DNA from: Halobacteria archaeon AArc-dxtr1
Lineage (GTDB): Archaea > Halobacteriota > Halobacteria > Halobacteriales > Natrialbaceae
NCBI GenBank assembly: GCA_025517425.1
Contig: JAOPJY010000001.1
Location: 1,660,217 to 1,724,216, forward strand
Length of the DNA stretch: 64,000 nucleotides
Reading direction: 5' to 3'
Below the pieces are notes generated by a model, which saw nothing but the letters and a program-made list of their open reading frames with translations, was not told the DNA's origin and did not search any database. The stretch's first letter is position 1. Every line of letters begins with the position of its first letter. A program made the position numbers and the translations under genes. Positions 26,392 to 35,281 of this stretch are shown one piece after another.

Positions 26392-27310
26392 CGTTCTCAT
26401 CTCCGTAAAATCGCAGGAAGACGTCCTCAAGGGGTGCCTCCTCGATTGCGAGATCCAGCAGTTCGTACTGGGTGAGTCGGGGGAGGAGCGCATCGATGCT
26501 GCCGGTGTAGGTGAACGCGCACTCGGTGAACACCGTCGACTCGTCAGTGTTAGCGACGCCATCAGCAAGGCTCGTCTCCAGATCGTGGACACCCTCGAGG
26601 TCGAGTGCGTCGACGGGAATCGGTTCGGCGGCGTGAATTCGAACCGCCTTCCCGCTTCTGGTCAACAGTGTCTCGATCGGGTCGACAGTCACGAGCTCGC
26701 CCTGCCGGATGATGCCGACGCGGTCGCAGAGTCTGCGGACCTCACTCAATATGTGTGAGGAGAAAAAGACGGTTACACCGCGGTCGCGCTCCGCGCGAAG
26801 GAACTCGGCGAAGCGCTGTTTCATCAACGGGTCGAGCCCACTGGTCGGTTCGTCTAAGATCACGAGATCGGGCTCGTGCATGAACGTCGTCACAATCCCG
26901 AGCTTCTGGACGTTGCCCCGCGAGTAGTCTCGAACCCGGCGGTCGATCGGCGGATCGAACACCTCGAGGAGCTCCGCGCTGCGCTCGTCACCCTTGACCG
27001 AGGCGTGGAGGTCGACGATTTCGGCCCCGGTCGCTTCCTCGTCGAAGCCAGGTTCGTCGGAGAGGTAGCCAATCCGGCGTCTGGTGTCGACGAGCTCCCG
27101 GCGATCGTGGATATCGGTCCCGAGCACCCGAGCGGTGCCCGAGGTCGGCGAGATAAAGCCCAGAAGCATCCGGATCGTCGTCGTCTTCCCGGCGCCGTTT
27201 GGGCCGAGGTAGCCGAAGATCTCGCCGCGCTCGACGTCGAACGTCAGCGCGTCGTTGGCGAGAACGGCACCGTAGTCTTTCGTCAGTCCCTCGAGTTCGA
27301 TGACGGCCAT
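26384..27310 (-). CDS. ABC transporter ATP-binding protein
   Basis: The 308-aa protein is a DrrA/CcmA-type ATPase. Walker A is YLGPNGAGKTTTIRML, the signature DYSRGNVQKLGIV replaces the usual LSGGQ, Walker B is DLVILDEPTSGLDP and the H-loop is FFSSHILSEVRRLCDR. The C-terminal ~80 residues are the accessory domain seen in ABC-2 exporter ATPases. The S-R-G-N signature is common in the sodium-efflux-like NatA branch. It overlaps the permease gene downstream by 8 nt, so the two are translationally coupled. A role in drug, lipid or ion export is possible, but no substrate is indicated by the neighbours. Confidence 0.93.
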   Translation of the reverse strand: MAVIELEGLTKDYGAVLANDALTFDVERGEIFGYLGPNGAGKTTTIRMLLGFISPTSGTARVLGTDIHDRRELVDTRRRIGYLSDEPGFDEEATGAEIVDLHASVKGDERSAELLEVFDPPIDRRVRDYSRGNVQKLGIVTTFMHEPDLVILDEPTSGLDPLMKQRFAEFLRAERDRGVTVFFSSHILSEVRRLCDRVGIIRQGELVTVDPIETLLTRSGKAVRIHAAEPIPVDALDLEGVHDLETSLADGVANTDESTVFTECAFTYTGSIDALLPRLTQYELLDLAIEEAPLEDVFLRFYGDENDV

Positions 27311-27472
27311 ACGGTCCCCTTACGCAGGCGTCCCCTTTGATAGTATTGGGCAGGCAACCAGTTTTCGAGGGAAGCTAGCTGAGAGAGCGAACCGAAGAAA
27401 CTGAAACGGCGATACGTTTGTCGAATGGGATGATACGTTCGTTGGAGGGAGTGGGGTCGGGTGTGGCCGAGC

Positions 27473-29161
27473 TTACATCATGCCGCCCATACCGCCGCCC
27501 ATGCCGCCCATGCCGCCGCCCATTCCGCCTGGGCCGCCGGGGCCGCCGGGCATCTCCTCGTCGTCATCGTCGTCCGTGCTGCCGCCTTTGAGCTCGCCGG
27601 CGGCGATCACGTCGTCGATGCGAAGCAGCATGACGGCCGCCTCGGTGGCGGACTCGATGGCCTGGGTCTTGACTCGCAGGGGCTCGTAGACGCCTTCCTC
27701 GTCCATGCTGATCGTGTCGCCCGTGTGGGCGTCCAGCCCGGCGGCGGTGTCGCCGCCGTCGTGGGCGCTTCGCAGCTCCACGAGGGAGTCGATGGGGTCG
27801 AGGCCGGCGTTCTCGGCGAGCGTTCGTGGGATGACCTCGAGCGCGTCGGCGAAGGCCTCGACGGCGAGCTGTTCGCGGCCGCCGACGGAGTCGGCGTAAT
27901 CTCGCAGCGCGAGCGAGAGCTCGACTTCGGGCGCACCGCCGCCGGCGAGCACCTGACCGTCCTCGATCGTTGTCTTGACGACGCCGAGTGAGTCCTCGAT
28001 GGCGCGGTCGACCTCGTCGATGACGTGCTCGGTCCCACCACGCAGGATGAGGGTGACGGACTTTGCGTCCTCGACGTCCTCGACGAACAGGCGCTGGTCG
28101 CCGGCGATCTCCTTCTGGGCGACGCTGCCGGCGAAGCCGAGGTCGTCCTCGGTGATGTCGGTGGCGTTGGCGACGGGTTTGGCGCCGGTTGCGCGGGCGA
28201 TACGGCCCGCGTCACTGGACTTGACGCGACGGGCCGCGATGATGCCTTCCTCGGCGAGGTAGTGCTGGGCCATGTCGTCGATGGCGCCGTCGACGAAGAC
28301 GACGTCGGCACCGACGTCGGCGAGGTGGTCGACCATCTCCTTTAACTGGGCTTGCTCCTGATCTAAGAACTCCTGGAGCTGGTCAGGATCGGTGACGTTG
28401 ACCTCGGCGTCGATCTCGGTCTCTTTGATCTCGAGAGCGCCGTCGACGACTGCGATGTCAGCGTCCTCGGCGAAGTACGGCATGTTCTCCGAGACGCGGC
28501 TCTTGTTGATGATGACGCCCTCGACGAGTTCGGAGTTCTCGATCGAACCGCCGACGACCTTCTCGACGGAGACGTTGTCGGTGTCGATCCCGTCCTCGTC
28601 AGCGACCTGCTGGACGGCGTTGACGACCAGTTCGGCCAGCAGGTCGCGGGCGTTCTCTGCGCCCTTGCCCGTCATCGCGGTGGCGGCGATCTGGTTGAGG
28701 ATCTCCTCGTCGTCCTCGTCGACCTCGATGGCGATCTCCTCTAAGGCCTCGCGGGCCTCCTCTGCGGCCTGACGATAGCCCTGTGCGAGCGTCGTTGCGT
28801 GGATATCCTGCTCAAGAAGATCCTCGGCGCGCTTTAAGAGTTCACCCGCAACGACAACAGCACTCGTGGTGCCGTCGCCGACCTCGTCTTCCTGCGTCTC
28901 GGAGACCTCGACGATCATGTTGGCCGCCGGGTGGTCGATCTCCATCTCGGAGAGGATCGTGACGCCGTCGTTGGTGACGACGACTCCGCCCGTCGAGTCG
29001 ACGAGCATCTTGTCCATCCCCTTCGGGCCGAGCGTGGTGCGGACGGACTCGGCGACTGCCTTGCCGGCCGTGATGTTCATCGACTGTGCGTCCTTGCCAG
29101 ACGTGCGCTGGCTGTCGTCGGAAAGTACGATGAGGGGCTGGTTACCCATCTGCTGAGCCAT
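27473..29161 (-). CDS. Thermosome subunit (group II chaperonin)
   Basis: This 562-aa subunit of the archaeal chaperonin folds proteins in an ATP-driven double ring. [13 protein letters not shown] lies at residues 44-56 and the nucleotide-binding GDGTTS at 95-100, followed by the apical and equatorial domains. The C-terminus is the Gly-Met-rich tail typical of haloarchaeal thermosomes (repeats of GGM from about residue 540). ATG 29161 is preferred to an in-frame TTG two codons earlier because the TATA box is centred about 31 nt upstream. It is a single gene; the near-consensus TATA box suits a strong, heat-inducible promoter, though heat control is family knowledge and not shown here. Confidence 0.96.
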   Translation of the reverse strand: MAQQMGNQPLIVLSDDSQRTSGKDAQSMNITAGKAVAESVRTTLGPKGMDKMLVDSTGGVVVTNDGVTILSEMEIDHPAANMIVEVSETQEDEVGDGTTSAVVVAGELLKRAEDLLEQDIHATTLAQGYRQAAEEAREALEEIAIEVDEDDEEILNQIAATAMTGKGAENARDLLAELVVNAVQQVADEDGIDTDNVSVEKVVGGSIENSELVEGVIINKSRVSENMPYFAEDADIAVVDGALEIKETEIDAEVNVTDPDQLQEFLDQEQAQLKEMVDHLADVGADVVFVDGAIDDMAQHYLAEEGIIAARRVKSSDAGRIARATGAKPVANATDITEDDLGFAGSVAQKEIAGDQRLFVEDVEDAKSVTLILRGGTEHVIDEVDRAIEDSLGVVKTTIEDGQVLAGGGAPEVELSLALRDYADSVGGREQLAVEAFADALEVIPRTLAENAGLDPIDSLVELRSAHDGGDTAAGLDAHTGDTISMDEEGVYEPLRVKTQAIESATEAAVMLLRIDDVIAAGELKGGSTDDDDDEEMPGGPGGPGGMGGGMGGMGGGMGGMM

Positions 29162-29188
29162 AGTCAAGGGGAAGATTGATTGTTATTC

Positions 29189-29195
29189 TATATAA
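29189..29195 (-). promoter_or_regulatory. TATA box of the thermosome gene
   Basis: The minus strand reads TTATATA within CTTATATAGAA, a near-consensus archaeal TATA box about 28-34 nt before the ATG. It is the strongest-looking core promoter in this part of the window. Confidence 0.7.
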
Positions 29196-29327
29196 GTGTT
29201 TTCGTCTCGGTCGAGGGCGAATCGCCGGACTGAGTCGATGTCACACACCCTCAGCCGACGAGCAGTGAGGGTCAACAAAAGGGGAAACGACGGAAAGTTC
29301 GTGTGTAGCAATACCGCTCGCAGAGAG

Positions 29328-29885
29328 TCAGCTTTCGCCGCCGGGGAACCGGTGGTACTGCATCCCCTGGTGTTTCATCTCGTTGTGTCGCTCCTCTAAG
29401 AACGAGTAGACCGAGCCGTGGGGGGCGCCGTCTAGAAGCATCTCGGCTGCGGTCCTGGCGGCGTCGACTTCCGGGGGCGTCCCGATGATACCGAACGTCG
29501 AGCCATAGATGACGACCGAAGCGCCCGACAGCTCTTCCATCAGCTCTCGGGTTCGGCCGTTCTCGCCGATCAACCGTCCCTTCTTGCGTTTCATGTCGTT
29601 TGTGTTCCGGGCGGCGGCGTCGATATCGACGAGGTCGAACAGCATCATTTCGTCGTCTAACAGCCGGAGGGCGTCTTCGGGCGGGAAGCCGCGACCGATC
29701 GCGCGGACGACGTCAGGGCCTTTGAGGCCGAGTACCGGGTCGCCGACGGTTTCGATCGCGACCGACCCGTTCTCGGAGTCGATGTCGAGACGGACCTCGG
29801 CTTCCGCCTCGATCTTGCGCATCGTCTCGCCTCCTTCGCCGATGAGAACGCCGATGCGGTCCTGCGGAATCTTCACGTGCTGCAT
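29328..29885 (-). CDS. KH domain RNA-binding protein (Dim2/Krr1-like)
   Basis: This 185-aa protein carries two KH modules. The first, near the N-terminus, reads VKIPQDRIGVLIGEGGETMR; the second has GRLIGENGRTRELMEE, with GIIGTPPEVDAARTAAEMLL behind it. It matches the archaeal homologue of eukaryotic Dim2/Krr1, which acts in small-subunit ribosome maturation. In archaea its gene commonly follows rio1, as it does here with one phosphoesterase gene between. The start is MQHVKIP at 29885; ATG 29891 (two codons earlier) is equally possible. A role near 16S rRNA 3'-end processing is inferred from the family. Confidence 0.9.
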   Translation of the reverse strand: MQHVKIPQDRIGVLIGEGGETMRKIEAEAEVRLDIDSENGSVAIETVGDPVLGLKGPDVVRAIGRGFPPEDALRLLDDEMMLFDLVDIDAAARNTNDMKRKKGRLIGENGRTRELMEELSGASVVIYGSTFGIIGTPPEVDAARTAAEMLLDGAPHGSVYSFLEERHNEMKHQGMQYHRFPGGES

Positions 29886-30008
29886 GTACATCCGTACTCC
29901 CCGCGGGGGCAAAAGCCCTTGGAACGGTGTGTAAGGAGTGTGCGAAGGGATCTCTGTCGAGACGATAACGGGCAGTAAATCAGCGAGGCGATGAGGGGGA
30001 AGCGAGAG

Positions 30009-30512
30009 TCAGTCGGCGACTGAACGAAATCGCACCGTCTCCGCGCGGGTGTCGAGGATCGCCACAGTTCGGTGTTCGTCGGGGACGGTACCGAAGTGGG
30101 CACCGGGATTGAGTAGCGTCGTCCGGCCGTCTTCTGTTAGTTCACGCTCGTGGTGGTGACCGAAGCAGACGTAGTCGAAGCTGTCAGCGGCCGCGAGCGC
30201 CTCGACCTCGGCGCGGGACTCGCCGTGGAGGACAGCCACCGAGAGGCCGTCGAACTCGAGGGCTGCAAAGCGGCCGTGGAGTTCGCTTCCCCGCCCAAGA
30301 GAGTCGAACGCGGCGTGGAGTCCCGCGATCTCGCCGTCGTTGTTTCCGAGGACGCCATGGAGTTCGAAGCCGTCGAACGCCGAGAGCAGCGGGGGCGCGA
30401 CGAAGTCGCCACAGTGGATGACGACGGAGACGCCCGCCTCCGAAAACAGCTCTGCGGCGCGCTCGGCCGCCGCGACGTTGTCGTGGGTATCGGAAATGAT
30501 GCCGGCGTGCAT
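30009..30512 (-). CDS. MJ0936/YfcE-type metallophosphoesterase
   Basis: This 167-aa phosphodiesterase has all the family motifs: GIISDTHDN (metal-binding Asp and His) at the start, VVIHCGDF, VLGNND, VLHGES and YVCFGHHHE, then LLNPGAHF. Family members hydrolyse phosphodiester bonds with two Mn or Ni ions, but the physiological substrate is generally unknown. The start at MHAGIISDTHDN (30512) directly precedes the first motif; the longer frame upstream is not supported. It sits between rio1 and the KH protein gene on the same strand, with gaps of about 120 nt on each side, so co-transcription is possible but not certain. Confidence 0.92.
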   Translation of the reverse strand: MHAGIISDTHDNVAAAERAAELFSEAGVSVVIHCGDFVAPPLLSAFDGFELHGVLGNNDGEIAGLHAAFDSLGRGSELHGRFAALEFDGLSVAVLHGESRAEVEALAAADSFDYVCFGHHHERELTEDGRTTLLNPGAHFGTVPDEHRTVAILDTRAETVRFRSVAD

Positions 30513-30629
30513 GGTTGACAGCGCGGGGGCGAGACAGAAATGTGTTCGGGGCTGCCAGGTTTTCGGTCGGTGAAAAGATAGCGCCGAATCCATACCCGAT
30601 GAGGGGTCGCCGCGTTCGATTCGGTTCGG

Positions 30630-31508
30630 TTAGTCTCGCGACGGATCCGGCTCTGGATCCGTAACGAACTCAAGGAGGTCGTCTTCGGTCGTCTCGAGTC
30701 CCTGGCGAGAAAAGAAGGCCGCGACGTTCCGACAGTCTCGCTCCAGGAAGTCCCGACTGTTGGGGTGGTGGACCGTGACCGCCTGTCCGAGGTCGATGAC
30801 GACGAGTTGGCCCTCGTCCTCGTCGAAGACGACGTTGTACTCACTCAGGTCTCCGTGGATGAGACCGGCCGCGTAGAGTCGGCGCATGTACTCGCGCATG
30901 ACCTCGTAGGCGGTCTGTGGGTTCTCGATGTGAACCTCGCCGAGGCGCTTTGCGCGGCCATCGTCGCCGCCGATATACTCCATTACGAGGACGTTTCGCT
31001 CGGTTGCGATCGGCTCCGGAACCCGAACTCCGGCCGCTGCGGCCCGCCGAAGGTTCGCTAGCTCCTTTTTGGTCCACGCGAGGACGACGTCTTTCTTTTT
31101 GCCACCCAGCCCTTCGAAGCGTGGATCCCCCTCCAGATAGTCACGCATCTGCCGGAAGTTCGAGGCGTTAATCCGGTAGACCTTCACGGCGACCGTCGTC
31201 TCGTCCGGCCCCAGGGCCTGGTAGACGTTTGCCTCCTTGCCCGTCGAGAGGGGGCCGCCGAACGCCTCGACGTGGCCGTCCTGAACGAGTTTGTACAGCG
31301 CAGCGAGCGTCGCGTCGTCGAACACCGACTGCTCGACTTTGAACTGATCGGCGTCTTTGATCCGTTCTTCGAACTGCTCGAATTTGCGGTCGCGCTTGCG
31401 GGCGATCCGGTCGGCCTCGGTATCCGAGACGTCGATCTCTTCCCACTCGTCGCCCAGCGTGTCGACCTCCTCGGGGTCGACCAGATCGAACTCCGATACC
31501 TCGTCCAT
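30630..31508 (-). CDS. rio1: Rio1 serine protein kinase/ATPase
   Basis: The 292-aa protein is an archaeal Rio1. The RIO1 nucleotide loop is STGKEANV (88-95), the hinge LVMEYIG (174-180), the catalytic loop HGDLSEYN (218-225) with the catalytic Asp220, and the metal loop IDLGQAV (238-244) with Asp239. The N-terminal ~80 residues hold acidic and coiled segments and the winged-helix-like region. Rio1 is required for late 40S/30S assembly, which agrees with the KH/Dim2-like gene downstream. The translation factor eIF1A gene that often precedes rio1 in archaea is absent here: the next gene upstream is a divergent ferredoxin. Confidence 0.95.
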   Translation of the reverse strand: MDEVSEFDLVDPEEVDTLGDEWEEIDVSDTEADRIARKRDRKFEQFEERIKDADQFKVEQSVFDDATLAALYKLVQDGHVEAFGGPLSTGKEANVYQALGPDETTVAVKVYRINASNFRQMRDYLEGDPRFEGLGGKKKDVVLAWTKKELANLRRAAAAGVRVPEPIATERNVLVMEYIGGDDGRAKRLGEVHIENPQTAYEVMREYMRRLYAAGLIHGDLSEYNVVFDEDEGQLVVIDLGQAVTVHHPNSRDFLERDCRNVAAFFSRQGLETTEDDLLEFVTDPEPDPSRD

Positions 31509-31642
31509 CTATCCTCCGTAGGGGTCCAAGGCGCTAAAGGGCTGGGTATCACTGACCGGCCCAGATCGACGCCGTAGCGCCCGAACCCGGCGGTCGCAGT
31601 TGCCGCCTCCAGCCTTTTGCCGTCGCGTTCCCTACCGACACC

Positions 31643-31687
31643 ATGTCCGAATGGTTGACGCGAACGGCGACGAGGCTCGACCCATGA
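31643..31687 (+). CDS. Possible 14-codon upstream ORF coupled to the ferredoxin gene
   Basis: An ATG at 31643 opens a frame reading MSEWLTRTATRLDP and stops at TGA 31685-31687, overlapping the ferredoxin ATG as ATGA. A CTTTTGCC promoter-like element lies about 28 nt before 31643, so this short frame would be the first encountered on a leaderless mRNA. It may serve only to deliver ribosomes to the ferredoxin start. Confidence 0.35.
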   Translation: MSEWLTRTATRLDP

Positions 31688-32076
31688 CCCAGTATGACGT
31701 CACCCTGGAGTGGCCGGACGGCCGAACCGAGACGGTCGCGGTCGATCCGCGGGAAACGGTACTCGAGGTGGGGCTGCGAGAGGGGATCCGGTTGCCCTAC
31801 GACTGTCGAAAGGGGACCTGCATCACCTGCGTCGGTCGGGTTCTCGCGGTCGGTGAGGACGATACCGGCGCGAGCGACGTGGTCGACACAGTCGACTCAA
31901 GCGCCGCAGTCAACGCCGCTGACGCATTCGACTACCGACGCCAGCCCAGAGCTCTCACGGAACGTGAGCGGAGGGACGGCTACGTCCTGTTGTGCATCGC
32001 GGTGCCACGAGCCGACTGTCACGTCCAGGTCGGTCCGATGGTTCGTGCCGAGGTCGGCGACAGTCCCTGGAGCTAG
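31684..32076 (+). CDS. Plant-type [2Fe-2S] ferredoxin domain protein
   Basis: This 130-aa protein has a beta-grasp ferredoxin fold, starting MTQYDVTLEWPDGRTETV. Three cluster cysteines occur in YDCRKGTCITCVGR (C-x4-C-x2-C), and the fourth is in GYVLLCIAVPRADC. The gap between the third and fourth Cys is about 50 residues instead of the usual ~29, because of an Asp/Ala-rich insertion followed by RRQPRALTERERRDGY. It should be a soluble one-electron carrier; its partner is unknown. The ATG at 31684 overlaps the stop of a 14-codon upstream frame; an alternative in-frame ATG lies at 31651. It is divergent from rio1 and followed by ligA on the same strand. Confidence 0.85.
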   Translation: MTQYDVTLEWPDGRTETVAVDPRETVLEVGLREGIRLPYDCRKGTCITCVGRVLAVGEDDTGASDVVDTVDSSAAVNAADAFDYRRQPRALTERERRDGYVLLCIAVPRADCHVQVGPMVRAEVGDSPWS

Positions 32077-32164
32077 ACCACACTTATCACGTGCGGGAAG
32101 GCGGCCACTCACTGCGCGACGACGGTAACGTTAACGGGACCGCACCGCAACCCTCGAGCAACGA

Positions 32165-34270
32165 ATGTCTCTCGCCGACGAGGATGCGGACGACAATCCC
32201 TACCTCAGCGATCCGCCGACGACCTTCGAGCCGGTCGACGAACTCACGGAAGCCGAGGCTCGCGAACAGGTCGAGTTGCTCCGAGAAGCGATCCGCGAAC
32301 ACGACCGCCGATACTACGTCGAGAGCGATCCACTCATCGCCGATCGAACCTACGACGCGCTGTTCGCGCGCCTGCAGGAACTCGAGGACGCGTTCGAACT
32401 CACCCACCCAGACAGCCCGACCAGAAGCGTTGGCGGCGAGCCGATCGAGGCGTTCGAGACCGTCGAGCACGTCGCACCGATGCTCTCGATCCCGCAGTCG
32501 GGGGAGGCAGCGGACGTCCGAGAGTTCGATGAGCGTGTGTGTCGGGAGTTGGCGGCGAGCAACGAAGCGAACGGAACCGAGCTTCAGTACGTCTGCGAGC
32601 CAAAGTTCGACGGCATCTCGGTTGCGTTCGTCTACCAGGACGGCCGACTCGTGCGCGCTGTGACGCGCGGAGACGGTCGAGAAGGTGACGACGTCACGCG
32701 AAACGCGCGAACGATCGGCTCGGTCCCGCAGAAACTCCACGGAGAGTACCCCGAGTTCCTGACGGTCCGCGGCGAGGTCTACATGCCGAAAGACGCTTTC
32801 CAGGCGCACAACCGCGAGCGGATCGAACGAGGTGAGGAACCCTTCGCCAATCCGCGGAACGCGACCGCGGGGACGATCCGCCAGCTCGATCCGTCGGTCG
32901 TCGCACAGCGTCCACTCGAGGTCTTCTTCTTCGACGTGCTGGACGCGAGCGAGGTCGCGGAGAGCCACCGCGAGGCGTTAGCGCAGTTTCCCGACTGGGG
33001 GTTGCGGGTGACCGATCGCGTCGAGGTGGCCGCGTCGATCGACGAGGCGATCGCCTACCGGGACGACCTGCTCGACGCGCGCGACGACCTCCCCTACGAG
33101 ATCGACGGCGTGGTGATCAAAGTCGACGATCGTGACGCCCGCGAGGAGCTGGGTCAGACCGCAAGACACGATCGCTGGGCGTTCGCCTACAAGTTCCCAG
33201 CCCGCGCAGAGGTGACGATGATTCAAGATGTGGCAGTACAGGTAGGTCGGACCGGCCGGCTTACGCCGGTTGCGCTGCTCGATCCGGTGGACGTCGGTGG
33301 GGTGACGGTTTCGCGGGCGAGCCTGCACAATCCCGCGGAGATCGCCGAAAAGGACGTCGGCGTCGGAGATACGGTTCGCGTCCAGCGGGCGGGTGACGTG
33401 ATTCCGTACGTCGAGGAAGTGGTCGAGAAGGGAAGCGATGGCCACTACGAGCTACCGGCGACCTGCCCCATCTGTGAGAGTGCAATCGAGCGCGATGGCC
33501 CCCTCGCGTACTGTACGGGTGGACTGGCCTGTGACGCCCAGCTCCGCCGATCGGTCGAGTACTACGCGGGAGACGACGGCCTCGACCTCGAGGGAGTCGG
33601 CGAGCAGAGCGTCCGCCAGCTGGTCGACGCGGGACTCGTCTCCGAGGTGGCGGATCTCTACGAGCTGACCGAAGCGGAGCTAACTGCGCTCGAGGGGTGG
33701 GGTGAAACGAGCGCCGAAAACCTGCTCGCGGAGATCGAAGCCAGCCGGGAGCCCGATCTGGCCGACTTCCTCTCGGCGCTTGGCATTCCCCACGTCGGAC
33801 CGGCGACGGCCCGCGAACTGGCCCGCGAGTTCGGGACGTTCGCGGCGTTTCGGGTGGTTGCAGAGGACGAGCCCGAGCAACTTGAGGGGGTCGACGATGT
33901 CGGCGAAACCGTCGCCGAGACGATCCACGACTTCTTCGCAAGCGAGGCCAACGCGGCGGCGGTCGACGCCGTGCTCGAACACGTCTCGCCCACGGAGGCG
34001 GAGACGGAACATGGCGGTGACGAACTCGACGGGCTGACGTTCGTCTTCACCGGCAGTCTGGAGGGAATGACGCGAGGGGAGGCCCAGGAACTCGTCGAGA
34101 GCCACGGTGCAAACGCCACGGGAAGCGTCTCGGGGAACACGGATTATCTGGTCGCTGGAGAGAGTCCGGGTACGACGAAACTCGAGGATGCCGAGGAAAA
34201 CGGTGTGGCAATTCTGGAGGAGAGCGAATTTCGAGAGCTACTCACGGAAGCAGGGCTCGAGGCGGAATAA
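32165..34270 (+). CDS. ligA: NAD+-dependent DNA ligase
   Basis: LigA seals nicks using NAD+. The 701-aa protein has the full bacterial domain set: the Ia domain (ADRTYDALFARLQELE), the adenylation core with the nucleophile Lys147 in CEPKFDGIS, an OB fold, a four-Cys zinc finger (CPIC, then CTGGLAC), a helix-hairpin-helix array (about 470-610) and a C-terminal BRCT domain ending LTEAGLEAE. This bacterial-type ligase is an old acquisition in haloarchaea, which also have an ATP-dependent ligase; it is not recent local transfer. The ATG at 32165 begins an acidic N-terminal extension of about 25 residues before the domain. It lies next to uvrC and an origin, but gene order does not show an operon. 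Confidence 0.97.
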   Translation: MSLADEDADDNPYLSDPPTTFEPVDELTEAEAREQVELLREAIREHDRRYYVESDPLIADRTYDALFARLQELEDAFELTHPDSPTRSVGGEPIEAFETVEHVAPMLSIPQSGEAADVREFDERVCRELAASNEANGTELQYVCEPKFDGISVAFVYQDGRLVRAVTRGDGREGDDVTRNARTIGSVPQKLHGEYPEFLTVRGEVYMPKDAFQAHNRERIERGEEPFANPRNATAGTIRQLDPSVVAQRPLEVFFFDVLDASEVAESHREALAQFPDWGLRVTDRVEVAASIDEAIAYRDDLLDARDDLPYEIDGVVIKVDDRDAREELGQTARHDRWAFAYKFPARAEVTMIQDVAVQVGRTGRLTPVALLDPVDVGGVTVSRASLHNPAEIAEKDVGVGDTVRVQRAGDVIPYVEEVVEKGSDGHYELPATCPICESAIERDGPLAYCTGGLACDAQLRRSVEYYAGDDGLDLEGVGEQSVRQLVDAGLVSEVADLYELTEAELTALEGWGETSAENLLAEIEASREPDLADFLSALGIPHVGPATARELAREFGTFAAFRVVAEDEPEQLEGVDDVGETVAETIHDFFASEANAAAVDAVLEHVSPTEAETEHGGDELDGLTFVFTGSLEGMTRGEAQELVESHGANATGSVSGNTDYLVAGESPGTTKLEDAEENGVAILEESEFRELLTEAGLEAE

Positions 34271-34300
34271 ACCAATAGTGGCGAAACCGGACCCGAATGC

Positions 34301-35281
34301 CTAGAGGTCGACTCGGTCGAATCGGTAGAGCGCGATCGCGAGCGGGACGACGATCCACAGCAGTAGAATAATAAAGGAGAACCAGTCTTGGAGGTAGAAC
34401 GGCACTTGGCCGTCCGGAAACCACACCTCGGGGTAGTTCGTGCCGAGCTCGTCCCCACCGGTGGAACTGAGGAATGCGAGTGTGTTCTGGAACGCATTCC
34501 CCGGATCGACCATATCGACGAACAAGGCCCAATCCGGGAGCCGCTCGTTTTGCAGTACCTCCGTCGTTCCGTCTGGAAGCTCGACTTCCTGGGTGTAAGC
34601 GACGCCGTCGATCGTCCCTCGGCCCATCAACATGTCCAGTGCCACCATGATTGCGTTCCAGACGATGTAAAACAGGACGAAGATGCCGAACATCGCGGCG
34701 CCGGCGATCGTCGTCGACTTCGTAAGGGAAGACAGCGAGACAGCAATGCTCGTGTACGCGACGGCGTAGAGGATCGACATCGCGAGAAGCGCGACGTAAT
34801 CACCGATGTCGAATCCGCCGAGCACCACGGCGACGACGACGGCCGCGAGCACGAAGCCGATGACAAGCGAGAACGAAAGGACGGCCGATCGGCCGACGAG
34901 TTTACCGAGAATAACGTCCTTTCGGGAGTGAGGAAGCGAGAGTAACACTTTGATGCTTCCAGACTCTCGCTCGCCAGCGATCGCTTTCCAGCCGAGAATC
35001 AGTGCGATCAGTGGAATAACGAGCCGTGTGATCTGACTCACGAGAAGGACAAGCGCTTCCGTAGTGGCATCGGCTTGGACGAGATCATCTGCACCGAAAT
35101 ACGAGATCAAGCCCGTTATACCGGCAAGGAGCATGAAAAAGAAGATGCTTAGCCCCCAGAAGGTCCAGGAGCGAATGGCATCCTGAAAGTCCTTCTTTGC
35201 GATTGCACGAACGCTATCCAGATTGATCGAACTCGGCGCGGTGGATGACGAGGCGACACCGGTGTCGGATTCTGTACTCAT
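34301..35281 (-). CDS. ABC-2 type transporter permease
   Basis: This 326-aa membrane protein has a cytoplasmic Ser/Asp-rich N-terminus, then AIAKKDFQDAIRSWTFWGLS and about six membrane helices. The helix GWKAIAGERESGSIKVLLSL followed by PHSRKDVILGKLVGR is the diagnostic ABC-2/NosY coupling region. A roughly 80-residue external domain lies between the last two helices. Its ATG overlaps the ATPase stop as ATGA, so translation is coupled to the ATPase gene. A possible copper-processing (NosFY) role is only one option, as such pairs serve many export tasks. Confidence 0.9.
   Translation of the reverse strand: MSTESDTGVASSSTAPSSINLDSVRAIAKKDFQDAIRSWTFWGLSIFFFMLLAGITGLISYFGADDLVQADATTEALVLLVSQITRLVIPLIALILGWKAIAGERESGSIKVLLSLPHSRKDVILGKLVGRSAVLSFSLVIGFVLAAVVVAVVLGGFDIGDYVALLAMSILYAVAYTSIAVSLSSLTKSTTIAGAAMFGIFVLFYIVWNAIMVALDMLMGRGTIDGVAYTQEVELPDGTTEVLQNERLPDWALFVDMVDPGNAFQNTLAFLSSTGGDELGTNYPEVWFPDGQVPFYLQDWFSFIILLLWIVVPLAIALYRFDRVDL

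Noticed and set aside
32165-34270. LigA as evidence of a recent bacterial gene island
   Set aside because: NAD+-dependent ligase is found broadly in haloarchaea and its composition matches the neighbours, so it is an old acquisition.
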